DNA of 64,000 nucleotides, from contig JBAIAC010000057.1 in the NCBI GenBank assembly GCA_037349315.1, positions 17,515,501 through 17,579,500 of the forward strand, given 5' to 3'. The translations under genes were made by a program, and so were the position numbers. Under the pieces are notes generated by a model. It was not told the origin of the DNA. It did no database searches and saw nothing but the letters and a program-made list of their open reading frames with translations. This document shows positions 41,729 through 53,394 of the stretch, piece after piece. Source of the stretch: Chelydra serpentina. Lineage: Eukaryota > Chordata > Testudines > Chelydridae. Positions within the stretch are counted from its first letter, which is position 1, and each line of letters opens with the position of its first letter.

Positions 41729-42862
41729 ATGGCTCAGTACAACCATTCAAAAGAGCTTTCTCTCCAGAGCACATCAAATGAGTCACTGAATGCCACTGAA
41801 ATGCCCGTGCCATGGGATGAGACCACACTGCTAGGGCTGAAGATCTTACTGGCAGTCATGCTGTCTGTTATAACTCTGGCAACTATTCTTTCAAATTCCT
41901 TTGTAATTATCACGATTTTTCTCACTAGAAAGCTTCATACACCTGCAAATTATCTCATAGGCTCCTTGGCGGTGACTGATCTCTTAGTATCTATCTTAGT
42001 AATGCCAATCAGTATTGCTTATACTGTCAGCCACACGTGGACCTTTGGTCAATTTATGTGCGATATCTGGTTATCGTCAGACATCACCTGCTGCACAGCC
42101 TCAATCCTGCACCTCTGCGTTATTGCACTGGACAGATACTGGGCCATCACAGATGCTTTGGAATACACAAAACATCGGACCGCCAGCAGAGCAGCCCTCA
42201 TGATAGCTGTTGTCTGGGTGATCTCTATTTGTATTTCTATGCCACCACTTTTCTGGAGACAAGCAAAAGCTCATGAAGAAATGGCAGACTGTACTGTGAA
42301 CACTGATCAGATTTCCTACACAATCTATTCAACCTGTGGAGCTTTTTATATCCCGACTGTGCTCCTTGTTATACTGTATGGGAGAATTTACATAGCAGCT
42401 CGATCCAGGATTCTTAAGCCACCTTCATTATATGGAAAACGATTTACCACAGCCCACCTGATTACCGGTTCCACTGGGTCTTCTCTCTGCTCCATTAACT
42501 CTAACCTTCACGAGGGGCATTCTCATTCAGGGGGCTCCCCAGTATTTATCAATCGTGTGAAAATCAAACTTGCAGATAGTGTCCTGGAAAGGAAAAGAAT
42601 TTCTGCTGCAAGAGAAAGGAAAGCCACAAAAACTCTGGGCATTATCCTGGGAGCTTTTATTTTCTGCTGGCTGCCATTCTTTGTTGTGACCCTGGTCCTG
42701 CCCATCTGTCAGGATGCCTGCTGGTTTCATCCAATCCTGCTGGACTTTTTCACATGGCTAGGTTACTTAAACTCGCTTATCAATCCAGTCGTATACACCA
42801 TTTTTAATGAAGAGTTTAAACAGGCCTTCCAGAAACTAATCCGGTTCAAAAAATGTTCTTAG
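41729..42862 (+). CDS. HTR1D: 5-hydroxytryptamine (serotonin) receptor 1D
   Basis: Class A GPCR of the plasma membrane. It binds serotonin and couples to Gi/o, lowering cAMP; in mammals it acts largely as a presynaptic autoreceptor. The single-exon 377-residue frame equals the usual HTR1D length. N-terminal glycosylation sites are at N5, N17 and N21. Seven hydrophobic helices lie at about 38-63, 73-98, 108-133, 152-173, 195-218, 301-325 and 335-359. Key residues are D118 (amine contact) in [11 protein letters not shown], the C111-C188 disulphide, DRY at 135-137, CWLP at 313-316, T342 and NPVVY at 352-356. ICL3 text ([27 protein letters not shown]) separates it from HTR1B. The ATG has a strong context (A at -3, G at +4). 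No stop, frameshift or missing motif is seen. Confidence 0.97.
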   Translation: MAQYNHSKELSLQSTSNESLNATEMPVPWDETTLLGLKILLAVMLSVITLATILSNSFVIITIFLTRKLHTPANYLIGSLAVTDLLVSILVMPISIAYTVSHTWTFGQFMCDIWLSSDITCCTASILHLCVIALDRYWAITDALEYTKHRTASRAALMIAVVWVISICISMPPLFWRQAKAHEEMADCTVNTDQISYTIYSTCGAFYIPTVLLVILYGRIYIAARSRILKPPSLYGKRFTTAHLITGSTGSSLCSINSNLHEGHSHSGGSPVFINRVKIKLADSVLERKRISAARERKATKTLGIILGAFIFCWLPFFVVTLVLPICQDACWFHPILLDFFTWLGYLNSLINPVVYTIFNEEFKQAFQKLIRFKKCS

Positions 42863-43488
42863 TCCTGCTACTTTCTTGTTTTGTCCCAGTGCATTCCCAC
42901 AGCCCACCTAGTGGCTTATGTACTTTTAGTCCTGTAGTTTGGACTGATAGTAGCTGTCTGTTGCTAGTCTGATGTGCATGTAACTGAGAACTCCTTGCCA
43001 ATCATTTTGTATTTATTTTCTGTCTGTGATTATAAATCCTTTAGTAGAACTTGTTTCTGGTCTCTGCAGTGAGCATGTGTACTTACAAAATCAGCAGATG
43101 GAGAAAGATTTGTAACAAGCAAGATGGAATGAGTAGGAAAGCCATGTCTCCTGCTATGGTGTGACATGGGTTCTCAGTTCTGCATTGGCAGTGTGACACA
43201 GTGGGAGCAGAAAGATGTGTAGGTAGGAACTCAGTATTTCTTGTTAATATTATTAGCAGAAATTCTGTATTGTGAATGAGTCAGAGAGGGCTGCTGCCAA
43301 GGGGAAGGTATATTAACTTTAGAGGCCTTATCCCCAAATTAAATTTTCCCCTGTACGTATTCTACCCATTTCTCATCAACTCTGTCTTTGAGGGCTGCAC
43401 ATTGTATGAATATAAAAAAAAGCATAATTTAAAATTATTTTTATACATTTCATCATTGATGGAATCAAAGGTGCAGAAATCCTACAAA

Positions 43489-43494
43489 AATAAA
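43489..43494 (+). terminator. Candidate poly(A) signal for HTR1D
   Basis: AATAAA about 630 bp after the stop codon, in AT-rich DNA and followed by T/GT-rich sequence (ttgtctgttgttttatttttt). This would give a short 3' UTR. Other downstream signals could also be used. Confidence 0.45.
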
Positions 43495-43611
43495 CAGCAT
43501 GTGAAAGTATTTTAAATGACATGGTTCCTATTTGTCTGTTGTTTTATTTTTTCATGTACATACTGAAGTCAGAAAAAGAAACATGTTGGAGAAGAAAACA
43601 TAGAGGTGAGG

Positions 43612-43780
43612 TATGGTGTGGTTGAGCCCCTGGGTTCAATTCCCAGCTCTGCCCCAGAATTCCTATGTAACCTTAGACAAGTTACTAGAGTCTGTGCCTT
43701 AGTTTCCCATTAATAAAGGGGGGCTAACAATGCCTCCCTATCTCACAGGGTTCTGTGAGGATACACTCATAAATATTTTT
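43612..43780 (+). mobile_element. MIR-type SINE
   Basis: Shows the MIR order: CTGGGTTCAATTCCCAGCTC (B box), 'gtaaccttagacaagttact', 'tgtgccttagtttcccattaataaagggg', 'tatctcacagggttctgtgaggat'. An ancient amniote SINE, decayed and partial. Confidence 0.75.
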
Positions 43781-43789
43781 GATGGGCAC

Positions 43790-45184
43790 GCAGGATAATA
43801 GGGTCATTTAAGAACTTGGATAGCCTTTGGTTTGATTTCATCTCACACTGGTGGAAATCATAGGCCTGATAGGTTTTCAGGTGTGTTTCAATGTGTGGCT
43901 TCTGCCCTGGGAAGCTAACAGCAATCCTTGCCACCCCAAAAAGGCCTTTTGCCAACTCAATACAATGCCTAAATACCAAAACAGGGGAAGATGATTATGC
44001 CAGACTAACAACCAGCTGCTGTTTTGTGCTTACCTGGAAAAGTGCTTGTTTACTATTGTGATGCAGTATTTAGTTCAATAGCAAACAAACCAGACCCATT
44101 CCTTGATTAAGTTACAGGTTAATGGGAGAAGGGAAGCAAATGGTTTAATATTGCATCTGATTATGGTTTACAATCATACTGAATTTTAGTAAATCATTTT
44201 GATACAATGTTTCAGGAAATCTTATTTGAAAATTAATTTAGATATGAAACTGTCAAAGGAAAGTGTAACCCACACACCTCCTGGGGGTGGTGTTCTGTTC
44301 CATCTAGTGGCACCGAGACCACTTTTAATGAGTCTGCTCTACAGCCTTAGCTAAGGGCCATGTGGCTTTTAGCTCATGCAGTAGAGGCTCCAGAGACCCC
44401 AGGTTTGATCTGTTCGAGGATGACCCCAGGGTCTATCAGTGTTACAAAAGCACTGTCTGAAGGATCATAAAGATAAACAATGTTCCATTGCCATTTGGGT
44501 CAAGAGCAGAGTCTGTGGAGTAGCACAGGGACTGGGGCCAGTGCTGGCCTTTCATTAATGATCTGTGAGTCACAGTAACAAGCACACAAATGAAATTCAA
44601 ACAAGATCAGCCTGATGGCTGCATTATTTTTAAGTGCTCCTCTGCCTAAACACTTGGGCTGCTGGACAAACAGTTAAAATAAAACAAGTTTGCATATTTA
44701 GATAGAAATGTGTAATGTGTCTATCCCATCAGATCTGGCTACTTAATTAAAGCAAACAACAATAAATAACTCATTAAAACCACAGGAGAATAAATTATTA
44801 GAAAGACAAAGCAAGAGTCATCATAGAAGAGATGCTGAGAATAAGTAAGTAATCAACATATTTACAAAACTTCTAAAAAATCTGAAAACTGGGAGGGAAT
44901 AAGATTTCCAGGCAGAATGAGTCTCACATTTTACAAGCCACCATGGCAAAACTTGATCATATGTGGACATTAGACATGAGGAGGAAATCCCTAAAAGCAG
45001 GTGGGGTCAGATCAACACCCTCAGGTTAAGATTCAGTGAGCAGGTTCCCAGGTTAGACTCAGATTCTTTCCTGCGCTGAGTGTATCTCGGTGCCAGAGCA
45101 GGGCATGAAGGATCAAGTTTCACTTCCCTGATTCTCTTGGTGCCTTTGTACCAGCCCAGGCCATCCGTGTAATTGACAGCAACT
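43790..45184. other. No gene; one possible tRNA-derived SINE inside
   Basis: At 44275-44455, 'tttagctcatgcagtagaggctc' and 'ccccaggtttgatct' resemble A and B boxes spaced as in a tRNA-derived SINE, preceded by 'tctagtggcaccgagaccac'. The rest is unassigned AT-rich DNA. Confidence 0.4.
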
Positions 45185-45324
45185 TAGGTCATATCTACAC
45201 TTTACATTTCTGCTGTCAAAAGCTACATCGGCACAAAGCCACCGTAGTTAGTATATCACATCTGTCCTTGCCTACCTGGGCCCTAGTGTTGATGCTGTGC
45301 GTACTCACTAGGAGTGCTTGTGTC

Positions 45325-48300
45325 ATAGAATCATAGAATCTCAGGGTTGGAAGGGACCTTAGGAGGTCATCTAGTCCAACCCCCTGCTCAAAGCAGGACC
45401 AACCCCAACTAAATCATCCCAGCCAGGGCTTTGTCAAGCCTCACCTTAAAAACCTCTAAGGAAGGAGATTCCACCACCTCCCTAGGTAACCCATTCCAGT
45501 TCTTCACCACCCTACTAGTGAAAACGTTTTTCCTAATATCCAACCTAAACCTCCCCCTCTGCAACTTGAGACCATTACTCCTTCTGTCATATTCTACCAC
45601 TGAGAACAGTCAAGATCCATCATCTTTGGAACCCCCTTTCAGGTAGTTGAAAGCAGCTATCAAATCCCCCCTCACTCTTCTCTTCTGCAGGCTAAACAAT
45701 CCCAGTTCCCTCAGCCTCTCCTCATAAGTCATGTGCTCCAGTCCCGTAATCATTTTTGTTGCCCTCCACTGGACTCTTTCCAAATTATCCACATCCTTCT
45801 TATAGTGTGGGGCCCAAAATGTGGGACACAGTACTCCAAATGAGGCCTCACCAGTGCTGAATAGAGGGGAATGATCACATCACTCGATCTGCTGGAAATG
45901 CCCCTACTTATACAACCCAAAATGCCATCAGCCTTCTTGGCAACAAGGGCACACTGTTGACTCCTATTCAGCTTTTCGTCCACCATAACCCCTAGGTCCT
46001 TTTCTGCAGAACTGCTGCCTAGCCATTTGGTCCCTAGTCTGTAGCAGTTCATGGGATTCTTCCGTCCCAAGTGCAGGACTCTGCACTTGTCCTTGTTGAA
46101 CCTCATCAGATTTCTTTTGGCCCAATCCTCTAATTTGTTTAGGTCCCTCTGTATCCTATCCCTACCCTCCAGCGTATCAACCACTCCTCCCAGTTTAGTG
46201 TCATCTGCAAACTTGCTAAGGGTGCAGTCCACACCATCCTCCAGATCGTTGATGAAGATATTGAACAAAACCGGCCCCAGCACCGACCCTTGGGGCACTC
46301 CACTTGATACCGGCTGCCAATTAGACATGGAGCCATTGATCACAACCCGTTGAGCATGACCATCCAGCCAGTTTTCTATCCACCTTACCGTCCATTTATC
46401 CAGCCCATACTTCTTTAACTTGCTGGCAAGAACACTGTGGGAGACTGTATCAAAAGCTTTGCTAAAGTTAAGAAATAGCACATCCACTGCTTTCCCCTCA
46501 TCCACAGAGCCGGTTATCTCATCATAGAAGGCAATTAGGTTAGTCAGACATGACTTGCTCTTGGTGAATCCATGCTGACTGTTCCTGATCACTTTCCCCT
46601 CCTTTAAGTGGTTCAGAATTGATTCCTTTAGGACCTGCTCCATGATTTTTCCAGGGACTGAGGTGAGACTGACCGGCCTGTAGTTCCCCGGATCTTCCTT
46701 CTTCCCTTTTTTAAAGATGGGCACTAGATTAGCTTTTTTCCAGTCATCCGGGACCTGCCCCGATTGCCATGATTTTTCAGAGATAATGGCCAATGGCTCT
46801 GCAATCTCATCGGCCAACTCCTTTAGCACCCTCGGATGCAGTGCATCTGGCCCATGGACTTGTGTTCGTCCAGCTTTTCTAAATAGTCCCGAACTACTTC
46901 TTTCTCCACAGAGGGCTGGTCACCTCCTCCCCATACCGTGCTGCGGAGTGCAGCCGTCTGGGACCTGACTTTGTCTGTGAAGACAGAGGCAAAAAAAGCA
47001 TTGAGTATACTAGCTTTCTCCACATCCTCTGTCACTAGGTTCCCTCCCTCATTCAACAAGGGGCCCACACTTTCCTTGACTTTCTTCTTGTTGCTAACAT
47101 ACCTGAAGAAACCCTTCTTGTTACTCGTAACATCTCCGGGTAGCTGCAACTCTAAGTGTGATTTGGCCTTCCTAATTTCACTCCTGCATGCCTGAACAAT
47201 ATTTTTATACTCCTCCCTGATCATTTGTCCAATCTTCCACTTCTTGTATGCTGCTTTTTTGTGTTTAAGACGAGCAAGGATTTCACTGTTAAGCCAAGCT
47301 GGTCACCTGCCATATTTACTTTTCTTTCTACACATCAGGATGGTTTGTTCCTGCAACCTCAATAAGGATTCTTTAAAATACAGCCAGCTTTCCTCGACTC
47401 CTTTCCCCGTCATGTTATTCTTCCAGGGGACCTTGCCCATCAGTTCCCTGAGGGAGTCGAAGTCTGCTTTTCTGAAGTCCAGGGTCTCTGTTCTACTGCT
47501 CTCCTTCCTTCCTTGTGTCAGGATCCTGAACTTGACCGTCTCATGGCCACTGCCTCCCAGGTTCCCATCCACTATTGCTTCCTCTACTATTTCTTCCCTG
47601 TTTGTGAGCAGCAGGTCAAGAAGAGCTTTTCCCCTAGTTGGTTCCTCCAGCACTTGCACCAGGAAATTGTCCCCTACACTTTCCAAAAACTTCCTGGATT
47701 GGTCTGTGCGCCGCTGTATTGCTCTCCCAGCAGATGTCGGGGTGATTAAAGTCACCCATGAGAACCAGGGCCTGTGATGTAGCAACTTCTGTTAGTTGCT
47801 GGAAGAAAGCCTCGTCCACCTCATCCCGCTGGTCTGGTGGTCTGTAGCAAACTCCCACTACGACATTACCCTTGTTGCTCACACTTCTAAATTTAATCCA
47901 GAGAGACTCAGGTTTTTCTGCAGTTTCATACTGGAGCTCTGAGCAGTCATACTGCTCTCTTGCATGCAACGCAACTCCCCCACCTTTCTGCCCTGCCTAT
48001 CCTTCCTGAACAGTTTATAGCCATCCATGACAGTACTCCAATCATGTGAGTTATCCCACCAAGTCTCTGTTATTCCAATTACATCATAATTCCTTGAATG
48101 TGCCAGGACTTCCAGTTCTCCCTGCTTGTTCCCCAGGCTTCTTGCATTTGTGTATAGGCATTTAAGATAACTCACTGATCGTCCTGCTGTCCCAGTATGG
48201 GGCAGGAGCCCTCCCCTCTTGCACTCACCTACTTGTGCTTCCTCCCGGTATCCCACTTACCTCGGGGCTTTGGTCTCCTTCCCCCCGGTGAACCTAGTTT

Positions 48301-48392
48301 AAAGCCCTCCTCACTAGGTTAGTCAGCCCGCTTCCAAAGATGCTCTTCCCTCTCTTCGTTAGGTGAAGTCCGTCTCTGCCTAGCACTCCCTT
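45325..48392 (-). mobile_element. CR1 LINE, ORF2 almost complete, few lesions
   Basis: 3' tail at 45325 (tcatagaatcatagaatctcagg), 5' truncation inside the end of ORF1 (GRDGLHLTKRGKSIFGSGLT). Minus-strand ORF2 runs from 48256 to 45409: [61 protein letters not shown], then RT with [31 protein letters not shown] (the first motif A Asp is Asn), [20 protein letters not shown] and [10 protein letters not shown] 359-codon open block spans 46829-45750. Frameshifts lie near 45780, 46825, 47230, 47700 and 47960, and TGA occurs after KSKYGR at about 47305. Confidence 0.92.
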
Positions 48393-48659
48393 TGTCAATG
48401 CAGTGTGGTGCACCATGGGTAGGTGTCCCAGTGTGCAACTTGCCACCATCCAGTGCAGTCTTTTGGGAAGTTTTGGCAATGCATGGTGGGGCAGAAACAA
48501 GTTGTGGAGGGGTAACTAGAAGCAAGGGGTCAACGTCTCAGTATGCGCCCATCTCCATCCTATAATTTCATTTATATCCCATAATTTTTGTGCTGTTTTA
48601 AAAAAAATCCCACAAACTCACACGGCCCTTCTCGCTGTCCAGCAGCTCTGACAGCAGCA

Positions 48660-49900
48660 TGGAGCCTACACTATTGTCACAAGCATTGCAATCATAGGGT
48701 GCATGATCCTCCGGTATTTGCAGACCCACAAGAAGAACAGAAACAGCAGGAATCATGACTATGTCTTGAAGGACAGATGTTATGGGACATGGCAAGAACC
48801 CATTCAAAGTTGTTGGTGGCGTTCCCAGAGCAGCTGCAGATGGTGGAGTGCTGCTTCTGGGCCTGAGAAACAAGCACTGACCAGTGGGACCACATCATAA
48901 TGCAGGCTTGATGAGCAGTGGCTGCAGAACTTTTGGATGTGCAAGGCCACAGTCCTGGATCTGTGTGCTGAGCTCACCCCAGCCCTCCAGTGCATGAACT
49001 CCAGAATGAGAGGTGCACTGACAGTGGAAAAACAAGGGACAATCACACTGTAGAAACTTACAACACTGGATTGCTACCGATCAAGGGAAATAATTTTGGT
49101 GTTTGAAAAATCCACTGTGACGGCTTTTGTCATCCCAGTGTGCAGAGCCATTAAGCATCTCCTGCTATGCAGGACTGTGATTCTCGGCAATGAGCAGGAC
49201 AAAGTTGGTGGATTTGCAGCAATGGGCTTCCCAAACTGCAGCTGAGCAATAGAGGGCACGCATATCCCTATTTTGGCCCCAGACCCCCTTCCCACAGAAT
49301 ACATCAACAGAAACAGCTACTTTTCTATGGTTATGCAAGCATTAGTGGCTCACCAAGCATGCTTCACTGACATCAGTGTGGGCTGGTCAGGGAAGGTGCA
49401 TGATGCTCACATCTTTCAGAAAGCAGGACTATTCAAAAAACTATCTGCAGGGACTCTCTTTCCCAACCGACAGATTACCATTGGCAATGCTGAAATGCCA
49501 ATAGTGATCCTGAGGAACCCAGCCTCCCCTAACTCCCCTGACTCATAAAGCTGTACCAGCCACCTCGACAACATCCAGAAACGATTCAGCTACCAGCTCC
49601 ACAGGTGCAGAATGACAGTTGAATGTGCTTTTGTTGATTGGTGTTGTTTACTCACAAGATCGAATCTCGGTGAAAAAAATATCCCAATGGTTATAGCTGC
49701 CTGCTGTGTTCTGCATAATATTTGTGAAGCAAAGGGGAAAAGTTTCTGCCTAGGAGGAGGGCAGACATAGAGCTTCTGTCTGCTGAGTTTGAACAGACAG
49801 ACACAAGGGCTATTCGAATAGCTCAATGCAGAGCTATACAGCTCAGGGAGGCTTTGAAAAAGCACTTTAACAGTGAGCCACAGTATAGTCACAACAGAAA
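48660..49900 (+). pseudogene. Harbinger transposase pseudogene
   Basis: Follows the intact transposase at 32674 in order: CFWA*ETSTDQWDHI near 48850, 'gattgctaccgatcaagggaaataat' (HTH) near 49070, FAAMGFPNCS, then EGTHIPILAPD near 49250 and YINRNSYFSMVMQALVAHQA, GWSGKVHDAHIF and AEMPIVILRNPA. 'gaatgtgctttt' (VECAF position) is near 49621 and AACCVLHNICEAKG near 49700. Multiple stops and frameshifts. Confidence 0.85.
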
Positions 49901-50219
49901 GTGAACGTTCAGATTCAGAACTCCCTTCCCTTGCTCCTCCAAAGGTTTACACCAAACATGCTTTTACACAGTTTTACAAGTCTTACACTAGACTTCAGGG
50001 TACTTGTTCGCAGCACCACTCCCACTACCAGCCATGGTGAATATGGCCCACCAGAGGTGAGGGAAATGGGGAGGGAATTGTTCAGTTTCATGAAACAATT
50101 ACTGTTGTGCCATGGCACTGAACACTGGCACCGTTTTCCATAGGTCGTGGTGATTTTAGCAGATATCTAACTCCTGAGAGTAACAAAGGTATAGAGAGCC
50201 CAGCTGCTGCTGGCATCCT

Positions 50220-50455
50220 GACCCCACCCAGACCTGTATGCTACTAGCCTTCGTGCTGCAGCGGTGCCTGATGCAGTTATTGCAGACGGGTGTGGGAAGG
50301 TGTCCTACCACGCTCAGAAAATTAAGGCATCATCCCTAGACACTTTCAGAAAAGGATTTCCGAGTAACTCCATGAGCGTTTCATTGAGATCTCTCAGAAG
50401 GATTCAAGAGACATCCCTGTTTACATAATGAAACTGTACCATATGGTCTCCCTGC
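50220..50455 (+). pseudogene. Relic of the third Harbinger ORF
   Basis: Plus-strand reading LYATSLRAAAVPDAVIADGC GKVSYHAQ, then after a shift ERFIEISQKDSRDIPVYIMK, mirrors the open segment at 35912-36208 (YAAMLCKAMIPEY ... GKVSYHGG ... ESFTEISDGDFSSIPIHI). Two or more stops or shifts make it non-functional. Confidence 0.7.
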
Positions 50456-50459
50456 CTAA

Positions 50460-51290
50460 GTCTGCAGGGGAATAAAAAGCAGATGACAACATTACCTCTC
50501 TTTGTTGTACTGCAACCTCTTCTAGTATGACTACATTAATTAAAAGTTGATAGCTGTGTCCTGTTAAGTTGGAGGCATCATCAGCACGTCACTGTAATGG
50601 GAAATACAATTACACACCCACGTGAAGTTCCTTCCCCTGCATCGGGCTTCCCAGGCTCAACTGCCAGGACTAATTGGACTGCAGTGGAATCTCAAACAGG
50701 CCCTGGCTCATGGAATAGCTGGACCCCCTGGCTGCATGTCCCCCATCCTCATCCTTGTCCTTGCTGTGCATGTCAGGGGCCTATGACCAGTGTTCCCTCT
50801 AATTTTTTATGTCCATGTGTGGAATTAATTTTGTTATGTGCACCAATATGGAGGTGATGTGTGGTGGGGATGGAGCCGAGGGATTCAAAGTGTGGGAGGG
50901 GGTCAGGGCTGGGGCAGAGGGTTGGGGTGCAGGGAGGGTGAGAGCTCCAGCTGGGGGTGTGGGCTCTGGGGTGGGGCCGGGGATAGGGTGACCCAGGTGC
51001 CCTGTTTTCGACTGGAACATCCAGTCGAAAAGGGACCCTGGTGGCTCCGGTCAGCACCGTCAACTGGGCCATCAAAACTCTGGTCAGCAGTGCTTCGGAG
51101 CCAAGGCAGGCTAGTCCCTACCTATCCTGGGGCACTGTGCTGTGCCCTGGAAGCGGCCAACAGGTCTGGCTCCTAAGCAGGGAGAGGGCACAGGGCTCCA
51201 CGCGTTGCCCCCACCCCGAGCACCAGCTCCACACTCCACATACGAGAGCAGTGCATGCCGCGGCACCTCCTGCCCACCCCCCCGCCTAGT
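50460..51290. other. Harbinger interior, non-coding or too decayed to read
   Basis: Position corresponds to the Myb intron or exon 2 of the intact element, but I cannot align exon 2 here. 50770-51000 is G-rich low-complexity text ('gtggggatggagccgaggg') that may be a separate insertion. Confidence 0.45.
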
Positions 51291-51294
51291 AGTC

Positions 51295-51545
51295 AGACCT
51301 GCTGGCTGCTTCCCGGGTGCAGCCTGGCTTATGATACATCTGCCTCATCTCCTTGATCTTCGCTCTGCACTGTTGCGTGTCCCGATCACAGCCCTTTTCG
51401 CACAAGCCTCGAGAAATCTGCCCAGCTGTGTCCTGATTCCTACGGGTCGGTCACACAGCTGCGACTGAACAGACTCCTCTCCCCATATACTGATCAGATC
51501 CAACAACTCAGCGGGCAGGCGTTTGGTGCGTTAGCCAGCCATGCT
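51295..51545 (-). pseudogene. Harbinger Myb/SANT exon 1 relic
   Basis: Minus strand in shifting frames reads LPAELLDLISIYGEESVQSQL near 51530-51450, then GLCEKGCDRDTQQCRAKIKE and MRQMYHK near 51400-51310. Compare the intact REVLDLIAVWGDESVLSEL and ATQCRVKNKELRQAYQK. Broken in several places. Confidence 0.7.
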
Positions 51546-51926
51546 CACCTGGGAAGCCACCTGAGAACCTCATTTGGGAAGCCAGCAAGCTGGAAATGAG
51601 ATTTAAAATTCCCGGGGCTTGCAAGGGGGAGGGACCGGTTGGCTGCAGGGCAGCGGAGTCCAAACCGCTGACCAGAGCAGCAGCATGGGAATTGTGGGAC
51701 ACTTTCTGGAGGCCAATAAAATAAAATAAAAGCTGTGGTGTCTACACTGGCTGTTTGTCGACAATAAAGAGAGGGGGGAAAAAACAAAAGTCTCTCACAG
51801 GACGGAATTTTTTTGTTGCCAAAACTGGGCATTTTTTTGGAAAAAAGTTACATTGCAGTGTGTATCACAGTTTTGTCGCCAAAAGGCAGTTTTTGGAGAC
51901 AAAACTTTCCCGTGTAGACAAGCCCT

Positions 51927-52770
51927 TAGACTTGCGTGTTTTGTTTAGTTTGCTTGGTAACTTCTGTCATTACTTCAAACCAATTAAATCCTACCTTTTA
52001 TTAAGTATAAAATGTAGGATTTAAGTGGTTTCAAGTAATAACAGACAGCATAAAGTAAGTTACTAAGCAAACTAAAACAAAATATGCAAGTCTAAGCCTA
52101 ATACATTAAGAAACTGAGTACAGATAAAATCTCACCCTCAGAGATGGTCCAATAAGCTTCTTTCACAGACTAGTCTCCTTCCTAGTCTGGGCCCAATCCT
52201 TTCCCCTGGTACAGATCTTATTAGTTCCAACAGGCATCTTAGGTGAAAACCAGGGTATTTCACATGACTGGAACCTCCTTTGTTCAGTTCCACCCCCTTT
52301 TATAGCTTTGGCACAAGGCGGGAATCTTTTGTTTCTCTGGGTCCCTACCCCTCCTTCTAACTGGAAAAGCACCATGTTTAAGATGGATTTCAGTACCAGG
52401 TGACATGGTCACATGTCCTGTGAGACCCCAAGCCTTCATTCTTCCTGGCCTGTCTCAAAGGAAGGCTTGCAAGTAAACAGAGCCATTTACAACCAATTGT
52501 CCTAGTTGATAGGAGCCATCAAGATTCCAAACCACCATTAATGGCGCACACTTTGCATAATTACAATAGGCCCTCAGAGTTATATTTCATATTTCTAGTT
52601 TCAGATACAAGAATAATACATTTATACAAATAGGATGAACACACTCAGTAGATGATAAGCTTTGTAATGAGACCTTACAAGAGACCTTTTGCATGAAGCA
52701 TATTCCAATTACATCATATTCACACTCATGAGCATATTTTCATAAAATCATATGGAGTGCATTGTCACAC
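51927..52770 (-). mobile_element. LTR fragment (gypsy-like) with foldback end
   Basis: On the minus strand the LTR starts TGTGACAATGCACTCCATATG at 52773-52753. It has CTATAAAAGGGGG (TATA box) near 52308-52296 and runs to about 52011. Next to it, 51927-52010 is an inverted copy of the adjacent 52011-52095 segment (tagacttgcgtgttttg versus aaatatgcaagtcta), a long hairpin. The LTR 3' portion is missing. No coding region is present. Confidence 0.7.
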
Positions 52771-52774
52771 TTCC

Positions 52775-53390
52775 TCCCCAACAACATGCAATATTGATGA
52801 TTTCACTTTATCATTTTTCTCCTCTGCTAAATACAATTCAAATCTATCTGATTTTTTCCCCAGTTCTCTGCAACATTGACTGACAATTGCAGACTGGATG
52901 GAGGTTGCAACATATCCATTCCGCGCAACCTCCTCCCCCACCCCCCCACCCCGGCCAAGCTAGTCAAGCTACTATTGTGCTCACCAAATACATGCAAAAG
53001 CCTCTGTGCCTGGTTCCCCTAGGTGCTCAGTTTCCTTCTCATTCAGCACTTCTGACACCATGTAACGATCTTGGGGTTCAAATGACAAACCAGTGACTGA
53101 GAAAGGAATAAAACGTTAATAAAACAAACTGGCAAGCCCTCTGGTGAACTGCTGCACACAGCCATTTGCCATTGTAAGCCATCGTGTCATACCATCCCCT
53201 CCATAACCTTATCAGTCTTACACATATTATTAGTCCCTGTTAACTCTCCCCCGCTGTTAGCATGGGTTTTATGCTTTTCCCAACCATTCTCTTCTGGCTT
53301 TCTGGTTACTTTATCTTGTGTTTTCCTTACAAACATGACTGCTCTGCATTTTCTTACACATGTGCAATTTTACTTATTCTAAACTGTTAA
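52775..53390. other. No gene recognised
   Basis: May be the decayed terminus of the adjoining Harbinger relic. Contains a C-rich run near 52932-52955. No clear transposon end. Confidence 0.4.
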
Positions 53391-53394
53391 ACAG

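Larger units (their letters stand above)
45185..51926 (+). mobile_element. Decayed PIF/Harbinger, split by a 3-kb CR1
   Basis: Left end TTAGGTCATATCTACACTTTAC at about 45185; right end GTTTTGTCGCCAAAAGG...GTGTAGACAAGCCCTTA at about 51926. Inside, in the same order as the intact element, are transposase (plus), the third ORF (plus) and Myb (minus), all broken. CR1 at 45325-48392 separates the left terminus from the coding part. Confidence 0.75.
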
